Positions 35,296 through 42,820 of a stretch of 64,000 nt of DNA are shown piece after piece. The notes under the pieces were generated by a model. It was not told where the DNA came from. It did no database searches and worked only from the letters and a program-made list of their open reading frames with translations. Made by a program: the position numbers and the translations under genes. Within the stretch, counting starts at the first letter, position 1, and each line of letters starts with the position of its first letter. The DNA is from Acidimicrobiia bacterium (GTDB lineage Bacteria; Actinomycetota; Acidimicrobiia; Acidimicrobiales; Bin134), in assembly GCA_022819825.1 (NCBI GenBank), contig JAJEGM010000013.1:42302-106301 (forward strand), written 5' to 3'.

Positions 35296-36795
35296 GTGTC
35301 GCGCTATTTCTTGACGACCCCGATCTTCTATGTCAACGACGCGCCCCACATCGGCCACGCCTACACCGTGCTCAACGGTGACGCCGTCACCCGCTGGCAC
35401 CGGCTCCTGGGCGAAGACGTCTTCTACCTGACCGGCACCGACGAGCACGGCCTCAAGGTGCAGCGGGCCGCTGAGGCCAACGGCCTGTCCCCCTTAGACC
35501 AGGCGGACGGCACCAGCCAGCGCTTTCGGGAAGCGTGGGCCGAACTCGGGGTGGCCAACGACGAGTTCATCCGCACAACCGAGCCCCGCCACCACCAGGC
35601 CGTACAGACGCTCATGCAGCGGGCCTACGACAACGGCTACATCTACTCGGCGGTCTACGACGGCTGGTACTCGGTGTCTGACGAGGCCTATGTATCCGAA
35701 GAAGACGTGACCGAAGCCGACGTCGAGTCGGGCCGGGTGGAGCGGATGACCGAGGAGAACTACTTCTTCAAGCTCTCCGAATTCGAGGCGCCGCTGTTGG
35801 AGTGGTTCGAGTCGAACCCCGCCAACATCACTCCCGAGGGCTACCGCAACGAGGCTCTGGGCATCATCCGCGGCGGCCTGCGGGACATTTCCATAACCCG
35901 CACCTCCATCGACTGGGGCATCCCGGTGCCCTGGGCCGAGGGCCACGTGTTCTACGTGTGGTACGACGCGCTCACCAACTATGCCACCGCCGCGGGCTAC
36001 GGGGCTGACGACGAGCAGTTCGCGGCGTGGTGGCCGTCGGTTCGCCATCTGCTGGGCAAAGACATCATCCGCTTCCACTGCGTGTACTGGCCCGCCATGC
36101 TGCTGGCCGCCGGCGTGACCGATCTGCCCCGCTACCACGTCCACGGCTGGCTGCTGGTGGGCGGGGAGAAGATGTCCAAGTCGGCGTTCAACCAGATCTC
36201 GCCTACCGACCTAATCGCCGACTTCGGAGTGGACGGATTTCGTTACTCCCTGCTCAGGGATACACCGTTCGGCCCCGACAGCGAGGTCAGCCATGAGGCT
36301 CTCCAGCACCGCTACAACACCGATTTGGCCAACAACTTCGGCAACCTGTTGCAGCGCTCGTCCACCCTGGTTCACAGCAAGTGCGGCGGAATCGGCCCGG
36401 CGCCCGACCCCGACCATCCGCTGGCCGACGTGGCCGCCCAGGTGTACGCCGATGCCGCCGCGGCCTGGGACCGCTTCCAGCCCTCGGTGGCGTTGGAGGC
36501 CACCTGGCGCCTCATTCGCGACACCAACGAATACCTCCAGGCCACCGAGCCGTGGAAGATGGAGCCCGGTGGCATGGTGAACACGGTGCTGGGCAACGCT
36601 TTGGAGGCTCTGCGCATCGTGTGCGTGCTGGCCAGCCCGGCCATTCCCACTTCTTGTGAGGCTGCCTGGACCCGTCTGGGCTTGGATGGGTCGCCGCTCG
36701 ACCAGCGGCTGCCCGCGGCCGCAGTGTGGGGGCAGTATCCCGGTGGTCTGCCGGTGGCCGAGGGCGATCCACTGTTCCCCCGCTTGCGTGATTAG
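35296..36795 (+). CDS. metG: methionyl-tRNA synthetase
   Basis: 499 residues. It charges tRNA-Met. HIGH-type motif is PHIGHAYT near 17-24 and KMSKS occurs within GGEKMSKSAFN. No CxxC zinc knuckles are present in the connective insert (WYSVSDEAYVSEEDV), so this is the zinc-free short MetRS type. A separate C-terminal tRNA-binding domain is absent. GTG start. It returns to typical GC-rich codons right after the AT-rich lipoprotein, marking the right edge of the island. Confidence 0.96.
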   Translation: MSRYFLTTPIFYVNDAPHIGHAYTVLNGDAVTRWHRLLGEDVFYLTGTDEHGLKVQRAAEANGLSPLDQADGTSQRFREAWAELGVANDEFIRTTEPRHHQAVQTLMQRAYDNGYIYSAVYDGWYSVSDEAYVSEEDVTEADVESGRVERMTEENYFFKLSEFEAPLLEWFESNPANITPEGYRNEALGIIRGGLRDISITRTSIDWGIPVPWAEGHVFYVWYDALTNYATAAGYGADDEQFAAWWPSVRHLLGKDIIRFHCVYWPAMLLAAGVTDLPRYHVHGWLLVGGEKMSKSAFNQISPTDLIADFGVDGFRYSLLRDTPFGPDSEVSHEALQHRYNTDLANNFGNLLQRSSTLVHSKCGGIGPAPDPDHPLADVAAQVYADAAAAWDRFQPSVALEATWRLIRDTNEYLQATEPWKMEPGGMVNTVLGNALEALRIVCVLASPAIPTSCEAAWTRLGLDGSPLDQRLPAAAVWGQYPGGLPVAEGDPLFPRLRD

Positions 36796-36797
36796 CG

Positions 36798-37544
36798 GTG
36801 CGCTGGATCGACAACCACTGCCACCTGGAGTCGGACTCGCTGACCGAAGTGGTCGTCCAGGCGACAGCGGCCGGGGTGGAGCGCATGATCGACGTGGGCA
36901 CCGATGCGGCCACCTCGATTGCCGCGATTTCCAAAGCCGCAGTTTGCGACCGAGTGTGGGCCACGGTGGGGGTTCACCCCCACGAGGCCCGTCGTGGCAT
37001 CGGCGGCATTGAGGCGTTGCTGGGGTCCGATCGAGTGGTGGCGGTGGGGGAATGCGGGCTCGACTACCACTACAACCATTCGCCTCCCGCCGACCAGCAG
37101 ACGGTGTTTGCAGCCCAGATCGAGATGGCCCATCGGCACCGAATGCCCCTGGTGATCCACACTCGGGAGGCGTGGGACGACACCTTCGCCATACTGGACG
37201 AGTGCGGGGTGCCTGAGGACACCGTTTTCCACTGCTTCACCGGCGGCCCCGATGAGGCCCGGGCGGCACTGGACCGCGGGGCATATCTCTCATTCAGCGG
37301 AATCGTGAGCTTCCCCTCTGCCGACGACGTGCGTGAGGCGGCTGAGCTGTGCCCCTTCGACCGGCTGCTGGTGGAAACCGACTCGCCGTATTTGGCCCCG
37401 GTTCCGCGGCGAGGCAAACCCAACGTTCCCGCCAACCTGCCCTTGGTGGGGGAGGCGTTGGCCCGAGTCCACGGTGTTTCTCCCGAGGTGGTGGCCGAGC
37501 ACACCTGGGACAACGCGGCCGGTTTCTACCGACTCGGCCCGTGA
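36798..37544 (+). CDS. tatD: TatD-family metal-dependent hydrolase
   Basis: 248 residues, TIM-barrel DNase-like. DNHCHLES at the N-terminus gives two metal histidines, GECGLDYHYNHS near 76 the Glu, VIHTREAWDDT and FHCFTGGPDEA the others, and ETDSPYLAPVP near 194 the Asp. Begins with GTG 2 bp after metG and overlaps rsmA by GTGA. The order metG-tatD-rsmA-ispE is widespread in bacteria. Confidence 0.95.
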   Translation: MRWIDNHCHLESDSLTEVVVQATAAGVERMIDVGTDAATSIAAISKAAVCDRVWATVGVHPHEARRGIGGIEALLGSDRVVAVGECGLDYHYNHSPPADQQTVFAAQIEMAHRHRMPLVIHTREAWDDTFAILDECGVPEDTVFHCFTGGPDEARAALDRGAYLSFSGIVSFPSADDVREAAELCPFDRLLVETDSPYLAPVPRRGKPNVPANLPLVGEALARVHGVSPEVVAEHTWDNAAGFYRLGP

Positions 37545-38359
37545 CCCTTACCCGCAGCCAGGTGCTGGGGTTGCTCGACCGCCACGGTCTGGCGCCGAGC
37601 CGGGCAATGGGCCAAAACTTCGTGGTCGATCCCAACACCATCGCCGCCATGGTCCGGGCCGCAGAGCTGTGTCCCGAGGATTCGGTGGTGGAGATCGGTC
37701 CTGGATTGGGGTCGCTCACTCGGGCGCTGGCTGCCGAAGCGAATCAGGTGCTGGCTGTTGAGGCCGACCGCCACATGCTGGCGCCGTTGGCCGAGGCGGC
37801 CGACTTCCCCAACGTGGAGATAGTCCACGCCGACGCCACCACTCCCGAATGGCGATCCAAGCTCGGGGCCGCCGACCAGCAGTGGGCCCTGGTGGCCAAC
37901 CTTCCCTACAACATCGCCGTTCCCCTGCTGTTAGACCTGCTCGACAACGAGCCCCGCATCAAGACCTTCACCTTCATGGTGCAGCGGGAAGTGGCCGAGC
38001 GGCTGGTGGCCCCGGTGGGCACCAAGACCTACGGGATTCCCACCCTCAAGGTGGCCTACTGGTGCGAGGCCCGCATCGTCCGCTCGGTGCCCGCCACGGT
38101 GTTCTACCCCCGTCCCCGGGTGTCGTCGGCGGTGGTCCGGCTGGTGCGGTTGTCGGCGCCGGCCGTCGACGCCGACCCCGACCGGCTGTTCTTCCTCATC
38201 CGCACCGCCTTCGCCCAGCGCCGCAAAATGCTGCGCCGCTCCCTGGCCGCCCACGTCACCTCCGACCAATTCGCCCAAGCGGCCATCTCCTCCACCGCCC
38301 GCCCCGAGCAGCTCACCCTCGCCGACTGGGCCGAGCTTGCTGCCATAGCCTCGTCTTGA
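37541..38359 (+). CDS. rsmA: 16S rRNA dimethyladenosine transferase
   Basis: 272 residues, also called KsgA. It dimethylates two adenosines in helix 45 of 16S rRNA. SAM motif EIGPGLGSLTRAL near 47, GQNFVVDPN near 24, the catalytic NLPYNIAVP near 114 and the C-terminal helical domain are present. GTG start within the tatD stop (GTGA). Confidence 0.96.
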   Translation: MTLTRSQVLGLLDRHGLAPSRAMGQNFVVDPNTIAAMVRAAELCPEDSVVEIGPGLGSLTRALAAEANQVLAVEADRHMLAPLAEAADFPNVEIVHADATTPEWRSKLGAADQQWALVANLPYNIAVPLLLDLLDNEPRIKTFTFMVQREVAERLVAPVGTKTYGIPTLKVAYWCEARIVRSVPATVFYPRPRVSSAVVRLVRLSAPAVDADPDRLFFLIRTAFAQRRKMLRRSLAAHVTSDQFAQAAISSTARPEQLTLADWAELAAIASS

Positions 38360-39081
38360 TGACCACGGTCTCGGCTTCGGCAAAGCTCACGCTGTCGCTA
38401 CGCATCACCGGCGTACGAGCCGACGGGTACCACTTGATTGATGCCGAGATGGTGACGCTCGATTTGGCCGACACGCTGTCGATCGAAGCGGGTCACGGGG
38501 TGGTCCACGGGGTGGTCATCGAGGGCGGGGGCGGGGTTGACCCCGACGACAACCTCATCACCCGAGCGCTGGCCTTAGTGAGGCGTACCGCCCGGGTAAC
38601 CGTGAGCAAACGGATTCCGACAGGGGCCGGGCTAGGAGGCGGATCAGCCGATGCCGCCGCCATTCTCCGCTGGGCTGGCTACACCGATGTCCAAGGGGCG
38701 GCCCAACTGGGGGCCGACGTCCCCTTTTGCCTGGTGGGCGGTCGGGCCCGGGTCCAGGGAATTGGCGAGCTCATTGAGCCGCTGGAGCACATTTCCCGAA
38801 CGCTCACCTTGCTGATTCCCCCGTTCGGCTGCTCCACGCCAGCGGTGTACCGCTGCTGGGACGAGATGGGCGGCCCGAAGGGATCGAACGGCAACGACTT
38901 GGAGCCAGCGGCACTGGAAGTGGAGCCCCGACTCGACCAGTACCGCCGAGCGCTGGAGCAGGCCACCGGTCAGACGGCGCGGCTGGCTGGCAGCGGCTCG
39001 AGTTGGTTTGTGGAGGGTGCCTACCCCGGCGACGACCGCATCGTGGTTGGCACAGTGCCCGCCTTATCTCAACGGGCTTGA
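38359..39081 (+). CDS. ispE: 4-diphosphocytidyl-2-C-methyl-D-erythritol kinase
   Basis: 240-residue GHMP kinase of the non-mevalonate isoprenoid pathway. The ATP motif PTGAGLGGGSADAAA lies near 89-103, SAKLTLSLRITGVRADGYH is the N-terminal substrate block and AGSGSSWF is the C-terminal loop. It is some 40-50 residues shorter than the typical IspE, mainly through loop shortening. ATG overlaps the rsmA stop by one base (TGATG). Confidence 0.9.
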   Translation: MTTVSASAKLTLSLRITGVRADGYHLIDAEMVTLDLADTLSIEAGHGVVHGVVIEGGGGVDPDDNLITRALALVRRTARVTVSKRIPTGAGLGGGSADAAAILRWAGYTDVQGAAQLGADVPFCLVGGRARVQGIGELIEPLEHISRTLTLLIPPFGCSTPAVYRCWDEMGGPKGSNGNDLEPAALEVEPRLDQYRRALEQATGQTARLAGSGSSWFVEGAYPGDDRIVVGTVPALSQRA

Positions 39082-39094
39082 AGAAAGGGGGGAG

Positions 39095-39196
39095 CTACTT
39101 CCCGCGGGCCCGCCGCTGGAAGCGGGTGCGCTTCAGCATCTTCTTGTGCTTCTTCTTGCGCATCCGCTTGCGGCGCTTTTTGATCAACGATCCCAT
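39095..39196 (-). CDS. small ribosomal protein bS22-like (COX24 domain)
   Basis: 33-residue, extremely basic peptide: starts MGSLIKKRRKRMRKKKHKKM, ends LKRTRFQRRARGK. It matches the actinobacterial 30S protein bS22 (AURKAIP1/COX24 type). It lies convergent to ispE with a 13-bp gap and is too short for common gene finders. Such genes are normally single in the genome. Confidence 0.85.
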   Translation of the reverse strand: MGSLIKKRRKRMRKKKHKKMLKRTRFQRRARGK

Positions 39197-39308
39197 GGTG
39201 CGCCCACGCTAGTCCGGCCAGCATCACCAGCAATAACCCGAGCGTTCATCCGGCGGCAATGAAGTAGCCTGCAAATGGTGCCTGATGACTGCCAAGCAAA
39301 GGGCTCTT

Positions 39309-39384
39309 TGGCGAGTAGTTCAAGTGGCAGAACGCCTGGCTTTGGACCAGGAGGTTGCAGGTTCGAGTCCTGCCTCGCCAGCCA
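39309..39384 (+). tRNA. tRNA-Gln (TTG anticodon)
   Basis: 76-base cloverleaf including an encoded CCA. The acceptor stem TGGCGAG pairs with CTCGCCA, the anticodon stem CCTGG/CCAGG frames the loop CTTTGGA with anticodon TTG, and the T-arm contains GGTTCGAGTCC. It lies upstream of the glmU-like gene. Confidence 0.95.
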
Positions 39385-39446
39385 CACGAGTAATCGCGCT
39401 AGAAATACACCCGTGAAGGTGCAGAGCGGGTTGGCCCACTGAACCC

Positions 39447-40412
39447 ATGACGACTGATTTTCTGCCCCTGTCTGCGGTGGTGTTGGCCGCGGGCCGGGGC
39501 GCTCGCATGAGATCGGGGCGGCCCAAGCCTCTCCATGACGTTTGCGGTCGGGCCATGCTGCTGCACGTGATCGACGCGGTGGCTGCGGTCAAACCCCGCC
39601 AAATCACTGTTGTGGTGGGATTTGGCGCGGAAGAAGTGGCCAAGCACGTCACCGAAGAAGCCTTCGATCTGCGCATCGACTTCGTCGAGCAACCGGTGCA
39701 GAGGGGGACAGCTGATGCCGCCGCCCTGGGCCTTTCGGCTCTGGACAGCGATGTCGATGATGAAGACGTGCTGGTGGTATCGGCCGACATGCCGCTCATC
39801 CAGGGACAGACACTGCGGGGCCTGGCCGCCCAGCATCGGCTCTCCGGGACGGCGGCCACCGTGGCTACTGCGGCCGAGGAGAACGCTGAGGTCTTCTGCT
39901 TCCGCCGCGGCCTGCTGTCTCCGGCCCTGCGCCGACTGGCGGCCAGCGACTCGGGCCGCGAATACAGCCTTGCTGATGCGGTCGCCGTGCTCACCTCTGC
40001 CGGACATGACGCAGGGTCGTTCGCCATCGACGAGGCTGAGGCGCAGGGGGTGGACGATCGGGAGCAGCTCGCTTTCGCCGAGGCGGAGATGCGCCAGCGC
40101 ATCAATCGCAACTGGATGGTGGCCGGGGTGCGCATCATGGCGCTCCACAGCGCCTACATCGACGTCAGTGTGAAACTGGCCCCCGATGTGGTCATTCACC
40201 CCGGTGTCGTGCTCAGAGGCCAGACAGTGATTGGCGAGGGTGCGGTGATCGGCCCCCACACCCACCTGGTGGATTGCGTGGTGGGTCCACGAGCGGTGCT
40301 GGAGGCGGTGTCGGCCACCGATGCTGAGATCGGTGCCGATGCCCATGTGGGGGCCTACATAACACTGGAGCCCGGCGCGCAGATCCCACCTGCTTCGACG
40401 CAAGGAGACTGA
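39447..40412 (+). CDS. glmU: truncated GlmU-type N-acetylglucosamine-1-P uridylyltransferase
   Basis: 321 residues; bifunctional GlmU is usually 450-480. The nucleotidyltransferase half is intact, with LAAGRGARMRSGRPKPL at 13-29, a QPVQRGTADA loop near 80, and VVSADMPLI near 111. The left-handed beta-helix that carries the acetyltransferase starts (VVIHPGVVLRGQTVIGEG, about 250) but stops after about four coils, before the catalytic His region. It can probably make UDP-GlcNAc from GlcNAc-1-P, but acetylation must come from elsewhere. Followed 4 bp later by prs. Confidence 0.82.
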   Translation: MTTDFLPLSAVVLAAGRGARMRSGRPKPLHDVCGRAMLLHVIDAVAAVKPRQITVVVGFGAEEVAKHVTEEAFDLRIDFVEQPVQRGTADAAALGLSALDSDVDDEDVLVVSADMPLIQGQTLRGLAAQHRLSGTAATVATAAEENAEVFCFRRGLLSPALRRLAASDSGREYSLADAVAVLTSAGHDAGSFAIDEAEAQGVDDREQLAFAEAEMRQRINRNWMVAGVRIMALHSAYIDVSVKLAPDVVIHPGVVLRGQTVIGEGAVIGPHTHLVDCVVGPRAVLEAVSATDAEIGADAHVGAYITLEPGAQIPPASTQGD

Positions 40413-40416
40413 AACG

Positions 40417-41397
40417 ATGGAACTGGTTACCAAGAAGAAGCTGGCCATCATCTCGGGGCGGGCCAATCACGATCTGGCCGCTGAGATTGCCGAGGCGCTT
40501 GATGAAGAGCTGGTGGAGCCCAATATCGCCGACTTTGCCAACGGCGAGATCCACTGCCGGTTTGAGGAATCGGTGAGGGGCACCGACGTGTTCATCGTCC
40601 AGAGCCACACCGCCCACGGCGACGCCTCCATCAACGACGCGGTTATGGAGCATCTCATCATGGTGGACGCCGCCCGGCGAGCATCGGCCAAGCGGATCAC
40701 CGCGGTGTGCCCCTTCTACGGGTACGGTCGCCAAGACCGCAAGGCTGCGGGCCGAGAGCCCATCACCGCCAAGCTGATGGCCAACTCCTTCCGCACCGCT
40801 GGGGCCAATCGGATGCTGAGCGTCGACCTCCACTCCGGGCAGATCCAGGGATTCTTCGACGGCCCCTGGGACCACCTCACCGCCATGCCGGTGCTGGTGG
40901 ACTATCTCAAGGACTTCAACGGCGAACTGGTGATTGTGTCGCCCGACGCCGGCCGGGTGAAGGTGGCCGAGCGCTACACCAACGAGCTGGATGCCGACCT
41001 GGCCATCGTCCACAAGCGCCGGGCCATGGATGTGAAGCACGCGGTGGAGGTCATCGAGGTGGTGGGCGACGTGGAGGGCCGCACCTGCGTGCTCATCGAC
41101 GACATGATCGACACCGGTGGCACCATTGTGGCCGCGGCCGATGCGCTGGCGGCCCGGGGAGCGGCCACCATCGTCGCCGCAACCACCCATGGCGTGTTCT
41201 CCGGCCCGGCCGTCGACCGGCTCAAGAACTCGGTGATCTCCAAAGTGGTGATCACCAACACCCTGCCGCTGTCGCCCGACAAGCAGATCGACAAGATCGA
41301 AGTGCTCTCGGTGGCCCGAATCATCGCCGACGCCATCGACGCCGTATTCGAAGACACCTCCGTCTCTGAGATCTTCGGCGGCAAGAACCTCTCCTAG
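40417..41397 (+). CDS. prs: ribose-phosphate pyrophosphokinase
   Basis: 326 residues. It makes PRPP from ribose-5-phosphate and ATP. FANGEIHCRFEESVRG near 42, the catalytic YGRQDRKA near 104 and the PRPP loop IDDMIDTGGTI near 227 are all present. A good AAGGAGA ribosome-binding site precedes the ATG. PRPP is the cosubstrate of the upp enzyme found elsewhere in the window. The order glmU-prs-rplY-pth is standard for bacteria. Confidence 0.97.
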   Translation: MELVTKKKLAIISGRANHDLAAEIAEALDEELVEPNIADFANGEIHCRFEESVRGTDVFIVQSHTAHGDASINDAVMEHLIMVDAARRASAKRITAVCPFYGYGRQDRKAAGREPITAKLMANSFRTAGANRMLSVDLHSGQIQGFFDGPWDHLTAMPVLVDYLKDFNGELVIVSPDAGRVKVAERYTNELDADLAIVHKRRAMDVKHAVEVIEVVGDVEGRTCVLIDDMIDTGGTIVAAADALAARGAATIVAATTHGVFSGPAVDRLKNSVISKVVITNTLPLSPDKQIDKIEVLSVARIIADAIDAVFEDTSVSEIFGGKNLS

Positions 41398-41409
41398 CCG
41401 TTAGAGGTT
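41386..41409 (+). terminator. weak hairpin after prs
   Basis: AACCTCT (41386-41392) and AGAGGTT (41403-41409) form a 7-bp stem with a 10-base loop that overlaps the prs stop. The T-tail is only three bases. It could attenuate read-through into rplY. Confidence 0.35.
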
Positions 41410-41444
41410 TCGGGCTGCGGCCCGATAACATTTCTAGCTGCGCT

Positions 41445-42143
41445 ATGGCTGAGCTGATCTTGAAGACCGACACCTCGCGTGAGCTGGGAACCCGGCCGTC
41501 GCGTCGCCTGCGCCGAACCGGGCGGGTGCCCGGTGTGGTGTACGGGCTAGGAGGGGAGTCGGTTTCAGTGGCGGTGGATGCCAGCGAGCTGCGATCGGCC
41601 CTGACCACCGATGCCGGTCTCAACGCACTGCTCACCTTGGAAGTGGACGGCGACCGCCAGCTCGGCCTGATCAAGGAGTTGCAGCACCACCCCGTGCGCA
41701 ACGAGGTCATCCATGTGGACTTCATCCGGGTGGATGCCGACGTTGCCGTGGAGGTGGAGGTTCGGATGGTGCTCGAGGGCGACGCCACCGCGGTGACCAA
41801 CGAAGACGGTGTGGTGGACCAGGCCGCCTTTACCATCCGGGTTCTGGCCAAGCCGGAGGCCATTCCCAACGAGCTGACGATCGACATCAGCGAGATGGTG
41901 ATGGGCGACTCGGTGAGGGCCGGCGACCTCGAACTGCCCGAAGGCGTGGAGCTGGCCGGCGACCCCGATGAGCTGGTGGCCAGCACTTCGATACGGGTCA
42001 TCGAGATCGAAGAGCCCGAGGTTGATGAAGAGCTCGAGGTGGAGCTGGACGAAGACGGCCAGCCGATTGTCCGCGAGGACGCCGACGAAGACGCCGAGCA
42101 GGCCGACGCCGACGCCGACACCTCCGAAGACGCCGAGAGCTGA
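41445..42143 (+). CDS. rplY: 50S ribosomal protein bL25, CTC form
   Basis: 232 residues, the long CTC/TL5 form with an N-terminal 5S rRNA-binding domain (SRRLRRTGRVPGVVYGLG at 17-34) and a second beta domain. The C-terminal 45 residues are strongly acidic (Glu/Asp repeats). It binds 5S rRNA. It is followed by pth after 20 bp. Confidence 0.95.
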   Translation: MAELILKTDTSRELGTRPSRRLRRTGRVPGVVYGLGGESVSVAVDASELRSALTTDAGLNALLTLEVDGDRQLGLIKELQHHPVRNEVIHVDFIRVDADVAVEVEVRMVLEGDATAVTNEDGVVDQAAFTIRVLAKPEAIPNELTIDISEMVMGDSVRAGDLELPEGVELAGDPDELVASTSIRVIEIEEPEVDEELEVELDEDGQPIVREDADEDAEQADADADTSEDAES

Positions 42144-42163
42144 GCTGATCGGCGCCTGTCGCC

Positions 42164-42775
42164 GTGCCTTCCCGCTGGCGATCCCGCAAGAAGCACACCG
42201 ACACCCCGGCCGATCTTGTGATCGTGGGGTTGGGCAACCCCGGTGACAAGTTCGTCGGTTCCCGTCATAACGTGGGCGCCGAGGCGGTGGAGCTGCTGGC
42301 CGAGCGCTACGGGCAGACGCTGCGCAAAAGCCGGGAAGCGGCGCTAGTAGCCGAGGCCCGGGTTGATGGTCGCCGGGTGGTGCTGGCCTTTCCTCAGACC
42401 TTCATGAATAAATCGGGCGAGGCAGTGCGGGCGCTGGTGCGGCGTTGGAGCATCGCCGAGCATCTGGAGCGCCTGGTGGTGATCCACGACGAGCTTGATC
42501 TGCTCCCAGGACGAGTCAAGGTGAAACACGGCGGGGGGTTGGCCGGTCACTACGGCCTGTCTTCCATCAAGGGCCACCTTCGCACCGCCGACTTCACCCG
42601 GATTCGCGTCGGAGTGGGCAAGCCCCCCAATCCCCAAGCCGGCGCCGACTATGTGCTGAAACGGCCGGGCCGAGCCGACCGCGACCTATTGGACGATGCG
42701 GTAGAGCGGGCTGCTGAGGCCGCATTGGCCCTGCTCGACCATCCGGTTGAGATCGTGATGAACAGGTTCAACTGA
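42164..42775 (+). CDS. pth: peptidyl-tRNA hydrolase
   Basis: 203 residues; it releases peptides from stalled peptidyl-tRNA. GLGNPGDKFVGSRHNVG near 22-38 has the catalytic His; AFPQTFMNKSGEAV is the Asn-containing block, and HDELDLLPGRVKVKHGGG is the Asp-containing block. GTG start; the first 16 residues (RWRSRKKHTDT) are an extra basic lead. The stop codon sits in the first of three 20-bp repeat units reaching mfd. Confidence 0.95.
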   Translation: MPSRWRSRKKHTDTPADLVIVGLGNPGDKFVGSRHNVGAEAVELLAERYGQTLRKSREAALVAEARVDGRRVVLAFPQTFMNKSGEAVRALVRRWSIAEHLERLVVIHDELDLLPGRVKVKHGGGLAGHYGLSSIKGHLRTADFTRIRVGVGKPPNPQAGADYVLKRPGRADRDLLDDAVERAAEAALALLDHPVEIVMNRFN

Positions 42776-42820
42776 TGGTGAGCAGGTTTGGCCAATGACG
42801 GACAGGCTCAATTGATGGCC
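42761..42820. repeat. three imperfect 20-bp tandem units, pth stop to mfd start
   Basis: Units 42761-42780, 42781-42800 and 42801-42820. Units 1 and 3 match at 15 of 20 bases, 1 and 2 at 12 of 20. Unit 1 contains the pth TGA and unit 3 the mfd ATG. A 20-bp period is not a codon multiple, so selection on protein cannot explain it. Confidence 0.75.

Noticed and set aside
42788..42814. TTG start for mfd at 42788
   Set aside because: The nine additional residues lie within the 20-bp repeat units and are not conserved in style; the ATG at 42815 is the more likely start, though not proven.
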